From Bolinopsis microptera (Eukaryota; Ctenophora; Tentaculata; Lobata; Bolinopsidae): a DNA stretch of 64,000 nucleotides. The notes under the pieces are model-generated. The model had not been told where the DNA came from. It searched no databases and saw nothing but the letters and a program-made list of their open reading frames with translations. The DNA is taken from positions 8,198,675 to 8,262,674 of the forward strand of contig NC_087078.1 of NCBI RefSeq assembly GCF_026151205.1. The letters run 5' to 3'. Both the position numbers and the translations under genes were made by a program. Positions 20,324 through 31,167 of the stretch are shown here, piece by piece. Position 1 is the stretch's first letter, and each line of letters starts with the position of its first letter.

Positions 20324-23300
20324 ATGATGATCCGATATTGGTTCCTAGCAGCTCTAGCTGTACTGAGTGTCAACTGTGACTCTTGTGATAATCTTGGCTC
20401 TTATCTTTCTAATCTGTATCAGGTAATTATCAGCTACGAGGAGAAAAATAAATGCGGCTTGCAGAATAAAACGGAATACGTGTGTATAACAAAGACCAAA
20501 AAACAATTTTTGTGAGAGTTAGTACTAAGACTTAAAATGTTAGCCAGATTATCAATTTCAATTTAAACTTTAAATTTAAAGGTGCTACCAGAAGATGAAG
20601 TGATAAGTCGCACACTGGACTCCCACCCCGCATCCAGCAGACCGGACTCAAACCTCAACATTTGTAGTCCTGACGACTCTTGTTGTTCTCCCGACTCTGA
20701 ACAGGTAAGCTGTGACGTCATCAGGTACTGTGACGTCATCATCTGAGATTGTGACGTCATCATCTGAGGTTGTGATGTCATCTTGCAGTTTACATGACGC
20801 CAACGCGACTATCGGTAATACAGTTCTTGTTACGACTATTTCACTTCAGATCATGACAGATGTCAGTACTGAAATATTCCAAACATTCTCCATCTCAATG
20901 GGAATGCAGCAAATAGAGGACGAGATAAGAGATCTCAGGGATCAAGTCATCAGTAAGACATTCTTCTCATTTCTTTAAACATTGTAGTCGCATGGTTGAG
21001 CAGGCTGCGAAATTGTATATTGTACATGCAATGTCATTTTGATGTGAAGGAAGGTCTCGAGATTACGAAGTTCCAAAAAACTCCTAATACTAAGGGTGAG
21101 ACAACCGATCGTCCTTCACAATTGCATTTAGTCCAATAAATCGCAAAGAAGGAATTGTAAAAATGTGGCCTTTATAACCACTGGTACTCAGGAGAAGTGC
21201 GAGAAGTAAGTGTGGCTGCGGACGGAGTGGTTGCTGGAGAGTCAGCTAGGGAGTATGTAACAAAGCAGGATGTTCAGGTGGACACAGTGGCCAGACACCG
21301 TCTGGTGCACCTCATCAACACCGTATACGGTACCACCTGGAGTTGTAAGTGATTAGTTTGCTCTTTATTTGAACTTGCTTCCTTCTTTTATCGTTCTAAC
21401 ACAGAAAATTATTATTTGAGACTGTGCAATTCAGTAAATGTAATTTTAAACAGGATTTCCTGTTTTGATCGTCTATATTAATATAAACTACAAATGTTTG
21501 GATACATGATAGCATTTAAAATGGCGACGTGTTGAAAATAGCAACAATATTCTGCAGCGTTCTGTCTGGACCCGCTACCAGGAACCAGGACATTGTTAGC
21601 AGAGAGAACCACTGCCGTTCTCAACCAGTACAAGAAGATTATTGACGGTGTGTTTTTTAATACTTGTTAGCATCATTGACGCTATTCAGATCTTCCATTT
21701 CCGAATTTTTGTCCAAATTTTTTGTCCGAATTCTTGAAAAAATTGATCAATTAATAACGAGATTCTTCGGGGTCTCAATGATCACTCGAACGTTTAGTTA
21801 CTAGACAAAAGTACGTCTTACACCTAACAATATATATCCAGGTCTATTAGACGGTATCAACAAGATACCAGCTCTGAAAGTACTCACTATCACCGAGCTC
21901 TCTGACAGCTGCTCAGCTGCCCTCACCAAATCATCTCTGTTCGAAGGTTTCATTTTTAGATATTACCAATGTTAACGACAATTAACTACGCTTAATGTGT
22001 ATTCCCTTTCACACCAAATCACAAATACCATGTCAGAATGCTCTCTGAGTTATGACATTCTTGTTCAAGTCATCAAAAATCATTTTAAACTCGATGTCCG
22101 CAGGAATGGGGTGTAAGAAATGTAAAGATACCACATCCTCCGTCAAGACATGTTTCAACACCTGTATCAACGTAGCTAGAGGGTGTCTCCGACCACTGCT
22201 TTGCCATACCGCTGATTGGGATACCTGGGCCGTTCAACAGGTCAGCTTTTACTTTGTGTAGGGTAAAACAGGAGGGGGGGGTCATGAGTATTTTTGACCC
22301 CTCCCTCTAATTGGTACTGAGCACATTAACCGATCAGATTTCAGCATGAGCGTCCAATCAAATTCATGAATCACCGTCACCTGCCTAAACAATTGATATA
22401 TGCGGCACACCTCCCAACAAGTATCCAAGTTTTATTATATACGTCTCCCATATGTTATTGTACCCGGTAAGGCTGCCCGGTTAGATTGTTTATCAAAAAG
22501 CGACTAGACGCAGGGTGTTGGTTCCTGGGAGCCCGAGAACCAACATCTGACTAAAGATGTGATGGTTCATCGATAAAGGAAAGGGGAGTTAAAAAGTACA
22601 ATCTACAGCGCTGTTGTTTTTTGCAAACCTTTACCGCCAATATGCTATTTTACTTTTGTTCAATCAAGTCACGTGTTTGAAGTTATTTGTCAATAAGCCA
22701 ACTCGTTATTGGTTAACTTCAATCTCTTCACACCATTATATAAGTTTAATATTATACTGGACCATTGTTTATGATTGAAAATATAACTATGTTTTAAAGA
22801 ACTTCAGCTAAATTGTTAATCACAATGTCAATTGTAATGAGAAGGTTATTAAACAAAATAGGCGACACAGATCCGAAGGACTGTATTGTCATTATTCCTC
22901 CTCAATGACATTTCAAATCTTTTAAGCCTTTTATAAACTTTTATACCATTTCATCAGCTCCTTTGAATGGGAATAGTTTGGGTGTTTAACAATAAAATCT
23001 CCTTAATATAAATTATAGATAATTTTACTTTTAGTCCATTATTCTTTCAGTCGCAATTTCGTGTTGGTAGATCCAGAAGTTTTTCAAGATGAAAGTTTTG
23101 CTATTAGTCCTGGTTGCATCAGCAGTGCTATATGAACAGTCTGCAGGGAACCCCGTCAAGAGGTCAGAGGAAGACAGCAGCGAGATAATCCTTACTGGGG
23201 AGCGTGCCGAGGAAGTCCGCGTTCACAAACGGTTCTGCTCCTGCGGATGCAATTTGAATTTCTGCGCACACAAGGATAAATATTTGTCGGGGTACTGTCG

Positions 23301-26300
23301 CGGGTGCAGCTGCAAGGGATATGAATACAAGTTTAAAACTCTTGCGGAGGCACAGGCTACATTCTGCGGTTGCACATGCAGCAGGAAGTGTGGAGGTATC
23401 ACATATGAGCCCAACTCTAAGATGTTCACCTTGAGGATGGGGACAACTCTTAAACCTAGTCCTAGCGGTGAGGTCAGTTACCTTCCCTGTGATAAGGAAG
23501 AAGACAAAGAGGAAGACAAAGAGGAAGACAAAGAGGAAGACGGAGATAAGAAGAAGAAAGATAAGAAAGACAAGAAGGATAAGAAAAAGAAAGATAAGAA
23601 AGATAACAAGAGGAAAGACAAAAAGAAGAAAAAGGGTTCACTTTAAAAAGTGATCATTGAAAAATTGAGGTCAAAAATATTAGAGATATAGTTTAATTTG
23701 AAAGATTGTGCAATTTTTAAAAGCATTACATTTTAGCGTTTAATTTGTATCATCATGGATGCAATTGCATCCCTTCCAGATTTATGTACAAGGTAGGCTC
23801 ATAATGATCATGAGTATTTTTGACTCCCCCCCCCCCCCTTATTGGTACTGAACACATTAACCAATCAGATTTCAGCAGTGAGCAGCGTCCAATCAAATTC
23901 ATAAATACATTAGAACTAGACAGAAACAAAGTGTGAAGGGCCTGAACGGAACCCCTCGGTTTCAGTTCCTTGTTTAACACTGCCGTACAGCAAGGACATC
24001 CACCGTTAATCAAACAATTAAATTCTAGCTGTTGATAATAATGCCAAATTTCTACTAAGCCCTTGGTAAATTGTTGATTAAACAGGCAAACAGGTCCTCT
24101 TCAATTCGTTATAACTATTATATCGGTTTAATATTTAAAAACTTCAGAGTCATTGTTAATGATAGCCTGAGGTCGATTTTGAGATTTTGAGATATGTTGT
24201 AGAGCTCGATCTAAATTTTCAAATGCTTTTGTCCTTACCGAAAACAAAGTTTCCTATTTGAAGATATCGCGCGTTGAATTTTTAGGTTTACCTGTAATTC
24301 TATTGTAAATGAAAACTTTAAATGAAATTGTGTTCAAAATCTATCTTCTTTTTCAGTTTATGATTTAGAACCTTGGAACTTGGCAACAATGTTCTTCAAG
24401 GTATTTTGAGTTTTTGTTATGTAACGATTTATGATATCTTGCTCCAAAGCTGAGATATGAGGTTAACCATGAGTGCGGGTTACAAAATTTAAAATGGTTA
24501 ACCTCATAAAAAGAGTTAAGAGCAAAATTACAACAATCTTTACATAACAAACTTTTAAATTTATGTCAGGAACATAAGTTCCAAATTTGAGGTGAAAAGG
24601 ATAAAAGCTCTAGGAGAAGATAGGTTTTTGAGGTGGTAAATAAATTGTTCAGGAGAGTCATAAGACTGATTCTGAGAAAATATGTTAACCTCAATTTTCC
24701 AACAAATAAAGGACATATAATAGTTCTGTTCACATTGGATGGCCAATTGATACCCATTGATAAGTTTAACTTGTGATGAGAGCAACAAAATGTTAAGAAC
24801 TGGTTATTTGTGAGGTTAACTGATTAAAAAGGCAATAGTTAACCTCAATTTTACAACAAACTAGGCGCTCTGGGGGGCTAAGGGTGGTGTGCAAGCGTCA
24901 GATAGTACGTGGTCTGCCAACTGGCAAAAAACGTTTTTTCGACCTCGGACCCCCCCCTGTGGCCTTCATGATTGAAAAGAAAACAAAGCGAGCTTCTGCT
25001 TTGGTCGATGTTATTGTACCCGGTAAGGCTGCCCGGTTAGATTGTTTACCAAAAAGCGACGCAGGGTGTTGGTTCCTGGGAGCCCGAGAACCAACATTTG
25101 ACTAAAGATGTGATATATATATATATAAGTCTATACTCTATATAAGTCACACCTGCCCAAGCTAGAGAGCCATGGCAGGGTCAGCAAGCAAGGCTCGGAC
25201 CAAAACAAACTGAGCCGACTGGGTATAGAAAATATCAATATGGAAACAATAGTAACAATAATAGAAGAATATAATAATTTATTAAGGAGGGACAAACCGG
25301 GGCCCCTCCCCGGGGCCGAAGAGAAAGGTGATCCTGAGTGTTGGATGTTCTTCTCTTCTTCTTTATTGAGGGTGGACGTGGGTATCCGGTCTTGTTTGCT
25401 ATAGGGGGTTCTGTTTTTATGAACGTACAGTCCTGTGTATTGAGGGGGTTAATGGCGTACATCAATTGTGCAATTGAATGATAGTCAATAGATATTAGCG
25501 ACAAAGATGTGATGGTTCATCGATAAAGGAAAGGGGAGTTAAAAAGTATAATTTACAGCGCTGTTGTTTTTTCAAACCTTTACCGCCAATATGCTATTTT
25601 ACTTTTGTTCAACCAAGTCACTTGTTCAGTTATTTGTCAATAAGCCAACTCGTTATTGGTTAACTTTAATCTCTTCACACCATTATATAAGTTTAATATT
25701 ATACTGGACCATTGTTTATGATTGAAAATAGAACTATGTTTTAAGGAACTTCTGATCTCGCGGAAAGCCAGCTAAATTGTTAATGACAATGTCAATTGTA
25801 ATGAGAACGCTGGCCAGTTCATTAAACAAAATAGGCGACACAGATCCGAAGGACTGTATTGTCATTATTCCTTCTCAATGAAATTTTAAATCTTTTGAAC
25901 CTTTTATAAATATTTATACCCTTTCGGCAGCTCCTTTGAATGGGAATAGTGTGGGTGTTTGACAATAAAATCTTCTCAATATAAATTATAGATAATTTTA
26001 CTTTTAGTCCATTATTCTTTCATTCGCAATTTCGTGTTGGTAGACCCAGAAGTTTTTCAAGATGAAAATTTTGCTATTAGTCCTGGTTGTATCAGCAGTG
26101 CTATATGAACAGTCTGCAGGGAACCAAGTCAAGAGGTCAGAGGAAGACAGCAGCGAGATAATCCTTACTGGGGAGCGTGCCGAGGAAGTCCGCGTTCACA
26201 AACGGGACTGCGCCTGCGCGGGATGCAATTTCTGCGCACACAAGGATACATATTTGGTAAATTACTGTCGCGGTTGCAGCTGCAGGGGAGATGAATTCAG

Positions 26301-29300
26301 GTTTAAAACTCTTGCGGAGGCACAGGCTGAATTCTGCTATTTTAAGTGCTACAGGGGGTGTGGAGGTATCACATATGAGCCGAGCTCTAACACGTACACC
26401 TTGAGGATGGGGACAACTCTTAAACCTAGTCCTAGAGGTGAAATCAGTTACCTTCCCTGTGATAAGGAAGAAGACAAAGAGGAAGACAAAGAGGAAGACA
26501 AAGAGGAAGGCAAAGAGGAAGACAGAGATAAGAAGAAGAAAGATAAGAAAGACAAGAAGGATAAGAAAAAGAAAGATAAGAAAAATAAGAAGAGGAAAGA
26601 CAAAAAGAAGAAAAAGGGTTCTCTTTAAAAAGTGGTCATTGAAAAATTGAGGTCAAAAATATTAGACACCTAGTTTAATTCGAAAGATTGTACAATTTTT
26701 AAAAGCATTAAATTTTAGCGTTTAATTTGTATCATCATGGATGCAATTGCATCCCTTCCAGATTTATGTACAAGGTAGGCTCATAATGATCAGGGTGGCA
26801 TTAAAAGTGGTTTAAAGTATAAAAAATGTTACCACCTGCCTAAACAATTGATATGCAGCACCCAATCCAACAGTCCTCTGTTGATAATATTATGCCAAAT
26901 TTCTACAGTCATTACTCATTATTTATGCCCTTGGTGAATTACTGAGTAATGACTGTAGTTAGTTAATTGATGATGGCATGAAACCAAATTGAGGTACTGG
27001 AAGTCAAAATCCCGAAGGAAATTGAAAATCATATTGTCAAAATTCTGCCCCATTTTCAAATATAAAATTTTCTGAACACAAATTTGACAGATTGGATGGA
27101 TTTTTTGATCAGGAAACGAATTAGTCAGTTAATTGATGATGGTATAAAACCAAATTGAGGTACTGGAAGTCAAAATCCCGAAGAAAATTGAAAATCATAT
27201 TGTCCCATTCTTTGTCCCATTTTCAGTTTTTGAAGATGAAATTTCCAGGACCGAAATATTACAGTACTAGTGTAATCGGCCTACGGCCGGGATTTCACTG
27301 CCGCAGTTAAAAAGGGTAGGAGTAATTACCCGCTGAGTCAAAACCCGCATTAGGTGACCCAATAGTTTCTTAAACAATAATCTCATAATCAGTTATTTCT
27401 TGTGGATAATTAAATCATTATTAGCCATGAGGCACCGCATTCCATGATCATAAGGTCTGAACACCGAGTATTACACCTCATCACTCCCGTCCTGAACCGC
27501 TTTCTATTTTTATTTAAATCGTTATAGAAATTAACCCTTGTTAACTCCGCACCACACCCGCATATTATATTTGAAAACACGCATAACATTGTCGTATGAA
27601 CTCTCTCTCTCTCTCTCTCTCTGCAGTCCAAACAGACCCCAAACACTAACAGTCCTCCCTCCCCTAATAAGCTTAAGGTATAACATTACAGCAAATCTTC
27701 CGGGCTAATCCAATTATGACGCTACTTAAATGCAGCAGATAACATATTACACAGTAATGAGAGAGAGCGAGAGTGAGAGAGAGAGCAGGCCCCGTAACTC
27801 TTGCCGTTCTGCTCAAGCAACTTTATGTAACATTTCTGGTACAAAACCATCAATAAAACCACTTACCACCGGCCGATTTAAAAACAAATTTCCTATGGGC
27901 TTCATCAGAGTTTTGTCGGCACTTTACCGAAAAAACCAGTCCCGTAACTCTTACCGTTTTTTTTTTGTATAACTGTTCGGAAATTACACACAGACAGACA
28001 GACAGACACACAGACACACACACATTCTGGTGTTATTAAGTTGATTACCTGAATTTCTCACCCAAAACCAATTAGTCAGTCAACTATAGATGCCAAATGA
28101 TGCGATTAAGGTGCTGGAAGTTTTATTTTGATTGGAGGAAGCTCACTGCTGAAATGTTAACAAAACGAAAATTCATAGTTTGTCTCCAATGTCCGAACTT
28201 AATATGTTAAAAAACAGTGTTTGGGTAGTAGTACCCAACCACCAGGGACAAAAGGAAATCGCGGCATGTACGGAATCGCGATTTTTCCCATTATTTGCGA
28301 CAAATTTTATGTATAGTTTAATGTATAGTCTGTTAAAATTCGCGGTATCGCGATTTTTTGCCAAAATAATCGCGAAATCCTTTTGTCCCTGCCAACCACT
28401 GTTGTTATTATGGAACATGGTGTTGGTGCAGTAGTCGCTGCTAGTTACTCATCAATATGTCACGTGACAGTTAAAGCTGTTAATTTACTGATATATTACA
28501 GGAATCCAACAAATTTATTGCATTTTCTCCAGGACGAACTAGTATCAGAGCTAAGAGGGCTGGCCTCAAAGCGGGGAGCTTTCCTGGACGCCCTTATTGA
28601 GCGGTTCACACTGGAGTACACTACAGCAGGTATGTTGCAGTTTTAGAGAATGTAACTTGATACTCATGCCTGGTGAATACATCGCCTTGGTTCTTGGAGT
28701 AAACATTGGCTAAGAGTTCTATTATCAACACTAAGCGCAAAAGTTTGATGTTCAGCGGCTGGTACCGTCAAGTGGCTAGTTCTTGGATTAACTGGCCAGG
28801 AGTTCCTCTATTAAATGCAATTCATTATGTTACGTAGATTCTAAATAGTTAAATGGTGGATATGCTTCTTAAGGATTTTTTCATGGAGCTATAATTTGAA
28901 TTCATGTGATCGTTCATAATCCTCCTACAGTAAGAGACACAGAGTGGAATGTGGCGGCGTGTAGTATAGATCTGAACAACAAGAACACTGAGAAACTTCA
29001 GCAGTTCAAAACCGTAAGTTTGCAATACGTCTCGTCCTTCAGCTTCATATAATGGTCCTTTTACATTTAAGTACTCAGAAAATAATTGGGAAGATGAATT
29101 TAATCTATTCTGATTCATTCTAATAGTATCAGTTGATTTCATTTTCTGGATAAAATGTTAAATTTCTGTAACCTCCCAGAAGGACGTGTCTCTGCCGGTT
29201 CTGACTGCTGAAATACACACAAAACAGTTTGGAGGAAGATTACTAGCGCTACCTGATAGTGTGTGTAGTATCAGTAGCACCGTTAGCGATATTCAATACG

Positions 29301-29921
29301 GTTAGTTCGTAATACTTAAATAGGTTACTCATACTGTACGTTACATTTTGTAATCGCAACTTGGGCGTGTTTGATTTTGGCTTCAGAATATTAAGAATAT
29401 AAACGCAAATTAGCCCTCACGAATAAACATAATATGATTTAGAACCCTTCTGGGTCCATACTCTAATCCTGTGCCCTCAGAGGAGGACGGCGCGTGCTGG
29501 AACGGCGAGCAAGTTCTCCCCTACATTCACCCCACCCCTCAATTTACACTCGAGGACCAGAAGTGTAACCCTGAAGTGGTCCCAGTACAGCTACAGTGCG
29601 ACACCATGAGCATGACATGTAGTGCTTACGATCTCTTCTCTACTTCTCCACCTAAAGGTATCATTTTTAGGATTCTTAGCATTCTTAGGATTCTTAGGAC
29701 TCTTAGAATTCCCAGGAACAAGGACCTGCCTTTAGCTGTCTTAAATATTTGTTACCGGCTGGGTCTGTATAGAATATAGTGTGAATTTTGAATGTAATCG
29801 CTAATAATTTTCAGCAACGGAAGGAGCTATTGTGGATCCAATAAAACCTAACGGATGTGGGGTATTGCAGTTGGCGTCCGTCATTTCTAGCGTCATCACC
29901 GTTATATGGGTCATTTATTAA
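20324..29921 (+). CDS. Glypican (GPI-anchored proteoglycan core family)
   Basis: Glypicans are cell-surface proteins that tune Wnt, Hedgehog, BMP and FGF signalling. Exons: 20324-20422, 20582-20724, 20789-20952, 21192-21344, 21558-21647, 21842-21946, 22104-22240, 28533-28629, 28931-29013, 29180-29300, 29481-29657, 29815-29921, giving about 491 residues. A signal peptide (MMIRYWFLAALAVLSVNC) is followed by the family's N-terminal CC motif (NICSPDDSCC). The central Cys block KTCFNTCINVARGC matches the glypican signature region. The C-terminus ends in a hydrophobic tail after NGCG, consistent with a GPI signal. The donor of exon 2 is ambiguous: cag|gtaagc at 20704 is the better consensus but breaks the frame, while cag|gtactg at 20724 keeps it. 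No Ser-Gly dipeptide occurs anywhere in the predicted protein, which is unusual because glycosaminoglycans attach at Ser-Gly. Intron 22241-28532 hosts two secreted-protein genes. Confidence 0.9.
20711..20781. promoter_or_regulatory. Tandem repeat carrying three CRE palindromes (TGACGTCA)
   Basis: Perfect TGACGTCA sites lie at 20713, 20731 and 20752, with a degenerate TGATGTCA at 20773, spaced 18, 21 and 21 bp. They sit in the short glypican intron between exons 2 and 3 and overlap the alternative donor at 20724. In animals this 8-mer binds CREB/ATF factors; function here is inferred only from the match. Confidence 0.6.
22450..23815 (+). repeat. Segmental duplication, copy 1 (holds secreted Cys-rich gene 1)
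   Basis: A block of about 1.36 kb, from the stretch ending ACCCGGTAAGGCTGCCCGG through the gene's 3' flank, reappears at 25010-26792 in the same orientation with high identity in promoter, leader, tail and 3' flank. It lies inside the largest glypican intron. Confidence 0.85.
23089..23646 (+). CDS. Small secreted cysteine-rich protein 1 (prepropeptide with Lys-rich tail)
   Basis: The single-exon, 185-residue protein begins with a signal peptide (about 1-20). An acidic propeptide ends in a dibasic site (VHKR, about residue 48), suggesting convertase cleavage. The mature part has about 12 cysteines in dense CxC and CxxCxC clusters. Its second half (AEAQ...C...GGITYEP...TLKPSPSGEVSYLPC) is reminiscent of a PAN/apple module. 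The last about 60 residues are an EEDK repeat followed by a Lys/Asp tract, encoded by short tandem repeats. The paralogue at 26062 keeps the leader and tail almost unchanged but differs in the cysteine core. I do not recognise the family; a secreted defence, venom-like or matrix peptide are all possible and none is demonstrated. It lies in a glypican intron, same strand. Confidence 0.82.
   Translation: MKVLLLVLVASAVLYEQSAGNPVKRSEEDSSEIILTGERAEEVRVHKRFCSCGCNLNFCAHKDKYLSGYCRGCSCKGYEYKFKTLAEAQATFCGCTCSRKCGGITYEPNSKMFTLRMGTTLKPSPSGEVSYLPCDKEEDKEEDKEEDKEEDGDKKKKDKKDKKDKKKKDKKDNKRKDKKKKKGSL
23816..23920. repeat. Poly-C-bearing repeat also present at 22276-22375
   Basis: A stretch starting ATGAGTATTTTTGAC, followed by a C-run and then TTGGTACTGA and GTCCAATCAAATTC, occurs at both places (22285 and 23811 onward). 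It probably derives from a mobile element; ends are not defined. Confidence 0.6.
24164..24967. mobile_element. Second copy of the TTAA-type element, inverted and truncated at one end
   Basis: The sequence is the reverse complement of 16722-17551 over nearly its full length. The right end (CCTCGGACCCCCCC...GTGGCC) is intact, but the flank is TTCA rather than TTAA. The left end has lost about 15 bp of the terminal repeat (it starts ...CCTGAGGTCGATTTTG). It lies between the two secreted-protein gene copies. Confidence 0.85.
25115..25502 (-). mobile_element. 388-bp insertion flanked by 11-bp direct repeats
   Basis: Copy 1 of the duplication lacks this block. It is bounded by AAAGATGTGAT at 25104-25114 and 25503-25513, a probable target-site duplication. 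One end is an (AT)n tract at 25111-25127, so a retroposon read on the - strand with an (AT)n tail fits best. No coding region or RNA polymerase III box was recognised. Confidence 0.65.
26062..26628 (+). CDS. Small secreted cysteine-rich protein 2
   Basis: This tandem paralogue of the gene at 23089 has 188 residues in a single exon. The signal peptide, acidic propeptide and dibasic KR site match copy 1 almost residue for residue, and the EEDK/Lys tail is longer by a repeat. The cysteine-rich core has about 11 cysteines; the first cluster is rearranged and shortened, and the FCGC cluster of copy 1 is replaced by FCYFKC. The PAN-like end (GGITYEP...LPC) is retained. Faster change in the mature part than in the leader, tail or non-coding flanks is the pattern expected for a secreted effector under diversifying selection, though two copies cannot prove this. 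No function is assigned. Confidence 0.82.
   Translation: MKILLLVLVVSAVLYEQSAGNQVKRSEEDSSEIILTGERAEEVRVHKRDCACAGCNFCAHKDTYLVNYCRGCSCRGDEFRFKTLAEAQAEFCYFKCYRGCGGITYEPSSNTYTLRMGTTLKPSPRGEISYLPCDKEEDKEEDKEEDKEEGKEEDRDKKKKDKKDKKDKKKKDKKNKKRKDKKKKKGSL
26957..27205. repeat. Direct duplication, unit about 165 bp
   Basis: AGTTAATTGATGATGG...GAGGTACTGGAAGTCAAAATCCCGAAG appears at 26957-27040 and again at 27122-27205. A weaker third match lies near 28076-28125. It is non-coding and lies in the glypican intron. Confidence 0.75.
27601..28024. repeat. Cluster of simple repeats: (CT)n, (GA)n, (CAGA/CA)n
   Basis: (CT)11 occupies 27601-27622, an impure GA tract 27759-27786, and a CAGA/CA tract 27986-28024. 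The intervening sequence carries two similar CCCGTAACTCTTRCCGTT stretches (27791 and 27942). No gene is seen. Confidence 0.85.
28243..28391. mobile_element. hAT-type MITE (149 bp), sister of the copy at 11966
   Basis: The ends are CAGGGACAAAAGG and CCTTTTGTCCCTG, flanked by a perfect 8-bp duplication CCAACCAC (28235-28242 and 28392-28399). The interior has the same ATCGCGAT-type palindromes as the first copy. It lies 141 bp upstream of glypican exon 8. Confidence 0.92.
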
Positions 29922-30160
29922 GCGTGTTTTTGTCATACGTTGTATGACCCGCCGCGTACGAGTGCGCGGCTCCCCCTGTATCGTTGAAACTCCACTATAG
30001 TGAAGCGACAGTGGGGGTCACCACGTGATACAAGCGTGTTTTGGGTGAACGATATGTCTTGTTAGGGTTATCATAATATATCAAGGCGAAACTTTATGAA
30101 GATGTATTCTTGATCATCATTCATATTTGGAAGGAAATGTTATGCAAAAAACTGAGAACT

Positions 30161-30166
30161 AATAAA
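30161..30166 (+). terminator. Polyadenylation signal AATAAA of the glypican gene
   Basis: The hexamer lies 240 bp after the glypican stop codon on the same strand, the first good match downstream. Confidence 0.6.
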
Positions 30167-30419
30167 AGTAAAATTCACAAACATTATAATTATGTATAGT
30201 GTCAGTGACAGTATCTGTCATTTAAATTGGATTTCTGGAGACAAGCGATCTGTTGTTAATGATTTGTAATCGGTTTTTTTGACATGTTCCCTTTTTGATT
30301 TTACTAATTTTATTGAGTGTTGACGCAATTCTTTTGAACAACTTAATGTATTTTTCTTGTGATTGGTGATGTTCATAGTTGATGGTTATGATTGTGAAAG
30401 TTTGACCGACAGTTGAATA

Positions 30420-30607
30420 AGGGGTCGTTCACATATTACGTAATCAGCCGAGGGGGGGTTTCAAATGCTTACGGTTGATAACCTTGCTTACGTAATATAG
30501 GGGACGGGGGGGGGGGGGGGGGGGGAAGGGGGTTCGGTCTTGATTACGGAGGGGGGGGGGGGTAAAAATTGCCAAAATATTGATTACGTAATATGTGAAC
30601 GACCCCT
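30420..30607. mobile_element. 188-bp MITE with 27-bp perfect terminal inverted repeats
   Basis: Both ends read AGGGGTCGTTCACATATTAC inward, extending perfectly to 27 bp. The flanks carry AATA on each side (30416-30419, 30608-30611), a candidate 4-bp target duplication. The interior holds G-runs of about 20 and 14 bases. Superfamily is not assigned. Confidence 0.85.
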
Positions 30608-30611
30608 AATA

Positions 30612-31160
30612 GGTTTATAGAATTGTTTACGTTACACATTTTTATTTTCAAATTTTTAAATTGCTTTGATCGAATCTTTTGTGTTCTGACTCTGGCTTAT
30701 AACAAATATTCCAATCGTTTAACTTTATATCATCTATAAATATAATTAACCAACTAATTTTCATTTAATTTGTTTACTGTACTGGTAGGTCGAGAAATTC
30801 TGTCCGATCTATCGCTATCCACGGACTGGCCATGGCCATGACACATGAGTCCAGTTTCGATTCAGGTACGGTAAGTTATTGTATTTGGAAATCAGAAATG
30901 TTCGCTGACGCTGCACTGCAAATTTCCTAAATTCCTTTTTGCCCGTACGCAGCGCGCGTGGACCGTCGGCTTTGCGTACTACACAAAAGCTATAATAGAT
31001 AAATTAAGGGCATACTATGTGTACATTTTGCGCGTGCGTGCAGAAAATTATTATGCCTTGCTCTTCAGTCTTCATTTTGGTTGACGATGTCAACCAAAAT
31101 GAAGCAACGATCGACGATGCGACGAAGCAAAAATGCTAGTTCGCGTCGAAGTGGCAAAGT
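30612..31160. other. Intergenic region, no gene seen
   Basis: Between the MITE and the RTE-like LINE I see no coding frame. A segment with TTGACGATGTCAACC (about 31080) resembles motifs at 39118 and 60568, so it is probably repeat-derived. Confidence 0.5.
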
Positions 31161-31167
31161 ACTCCAA

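Larger units (their letters stand above)
25010..26792 (+). repeat. Segmental duplication, copy 2 (holds secreted Cys-rich gene 2)
   Basis: It matches 22450-23815 in order and orientation but is interrupted by a 388-bp insertion at 25115-25502. Identity resumes at GATGTGATGGTTCATCG on the far side and continues through the gene to the 3' flank. Confidence 0.85.

Noticed and set aside
23468-23653. Arg/Lys-rich alternative frames at the ends of the two secreted-protein genes
   Set aside because: They are out-of-frame readings of the EEDK/Lys repeat tail.
27601-28024. CRISPR-like or structured array
   Set aside because: These are simple CT, GA and CAGA microsatellites with no repeat-spacer organisation, in a eukaryotic intron.
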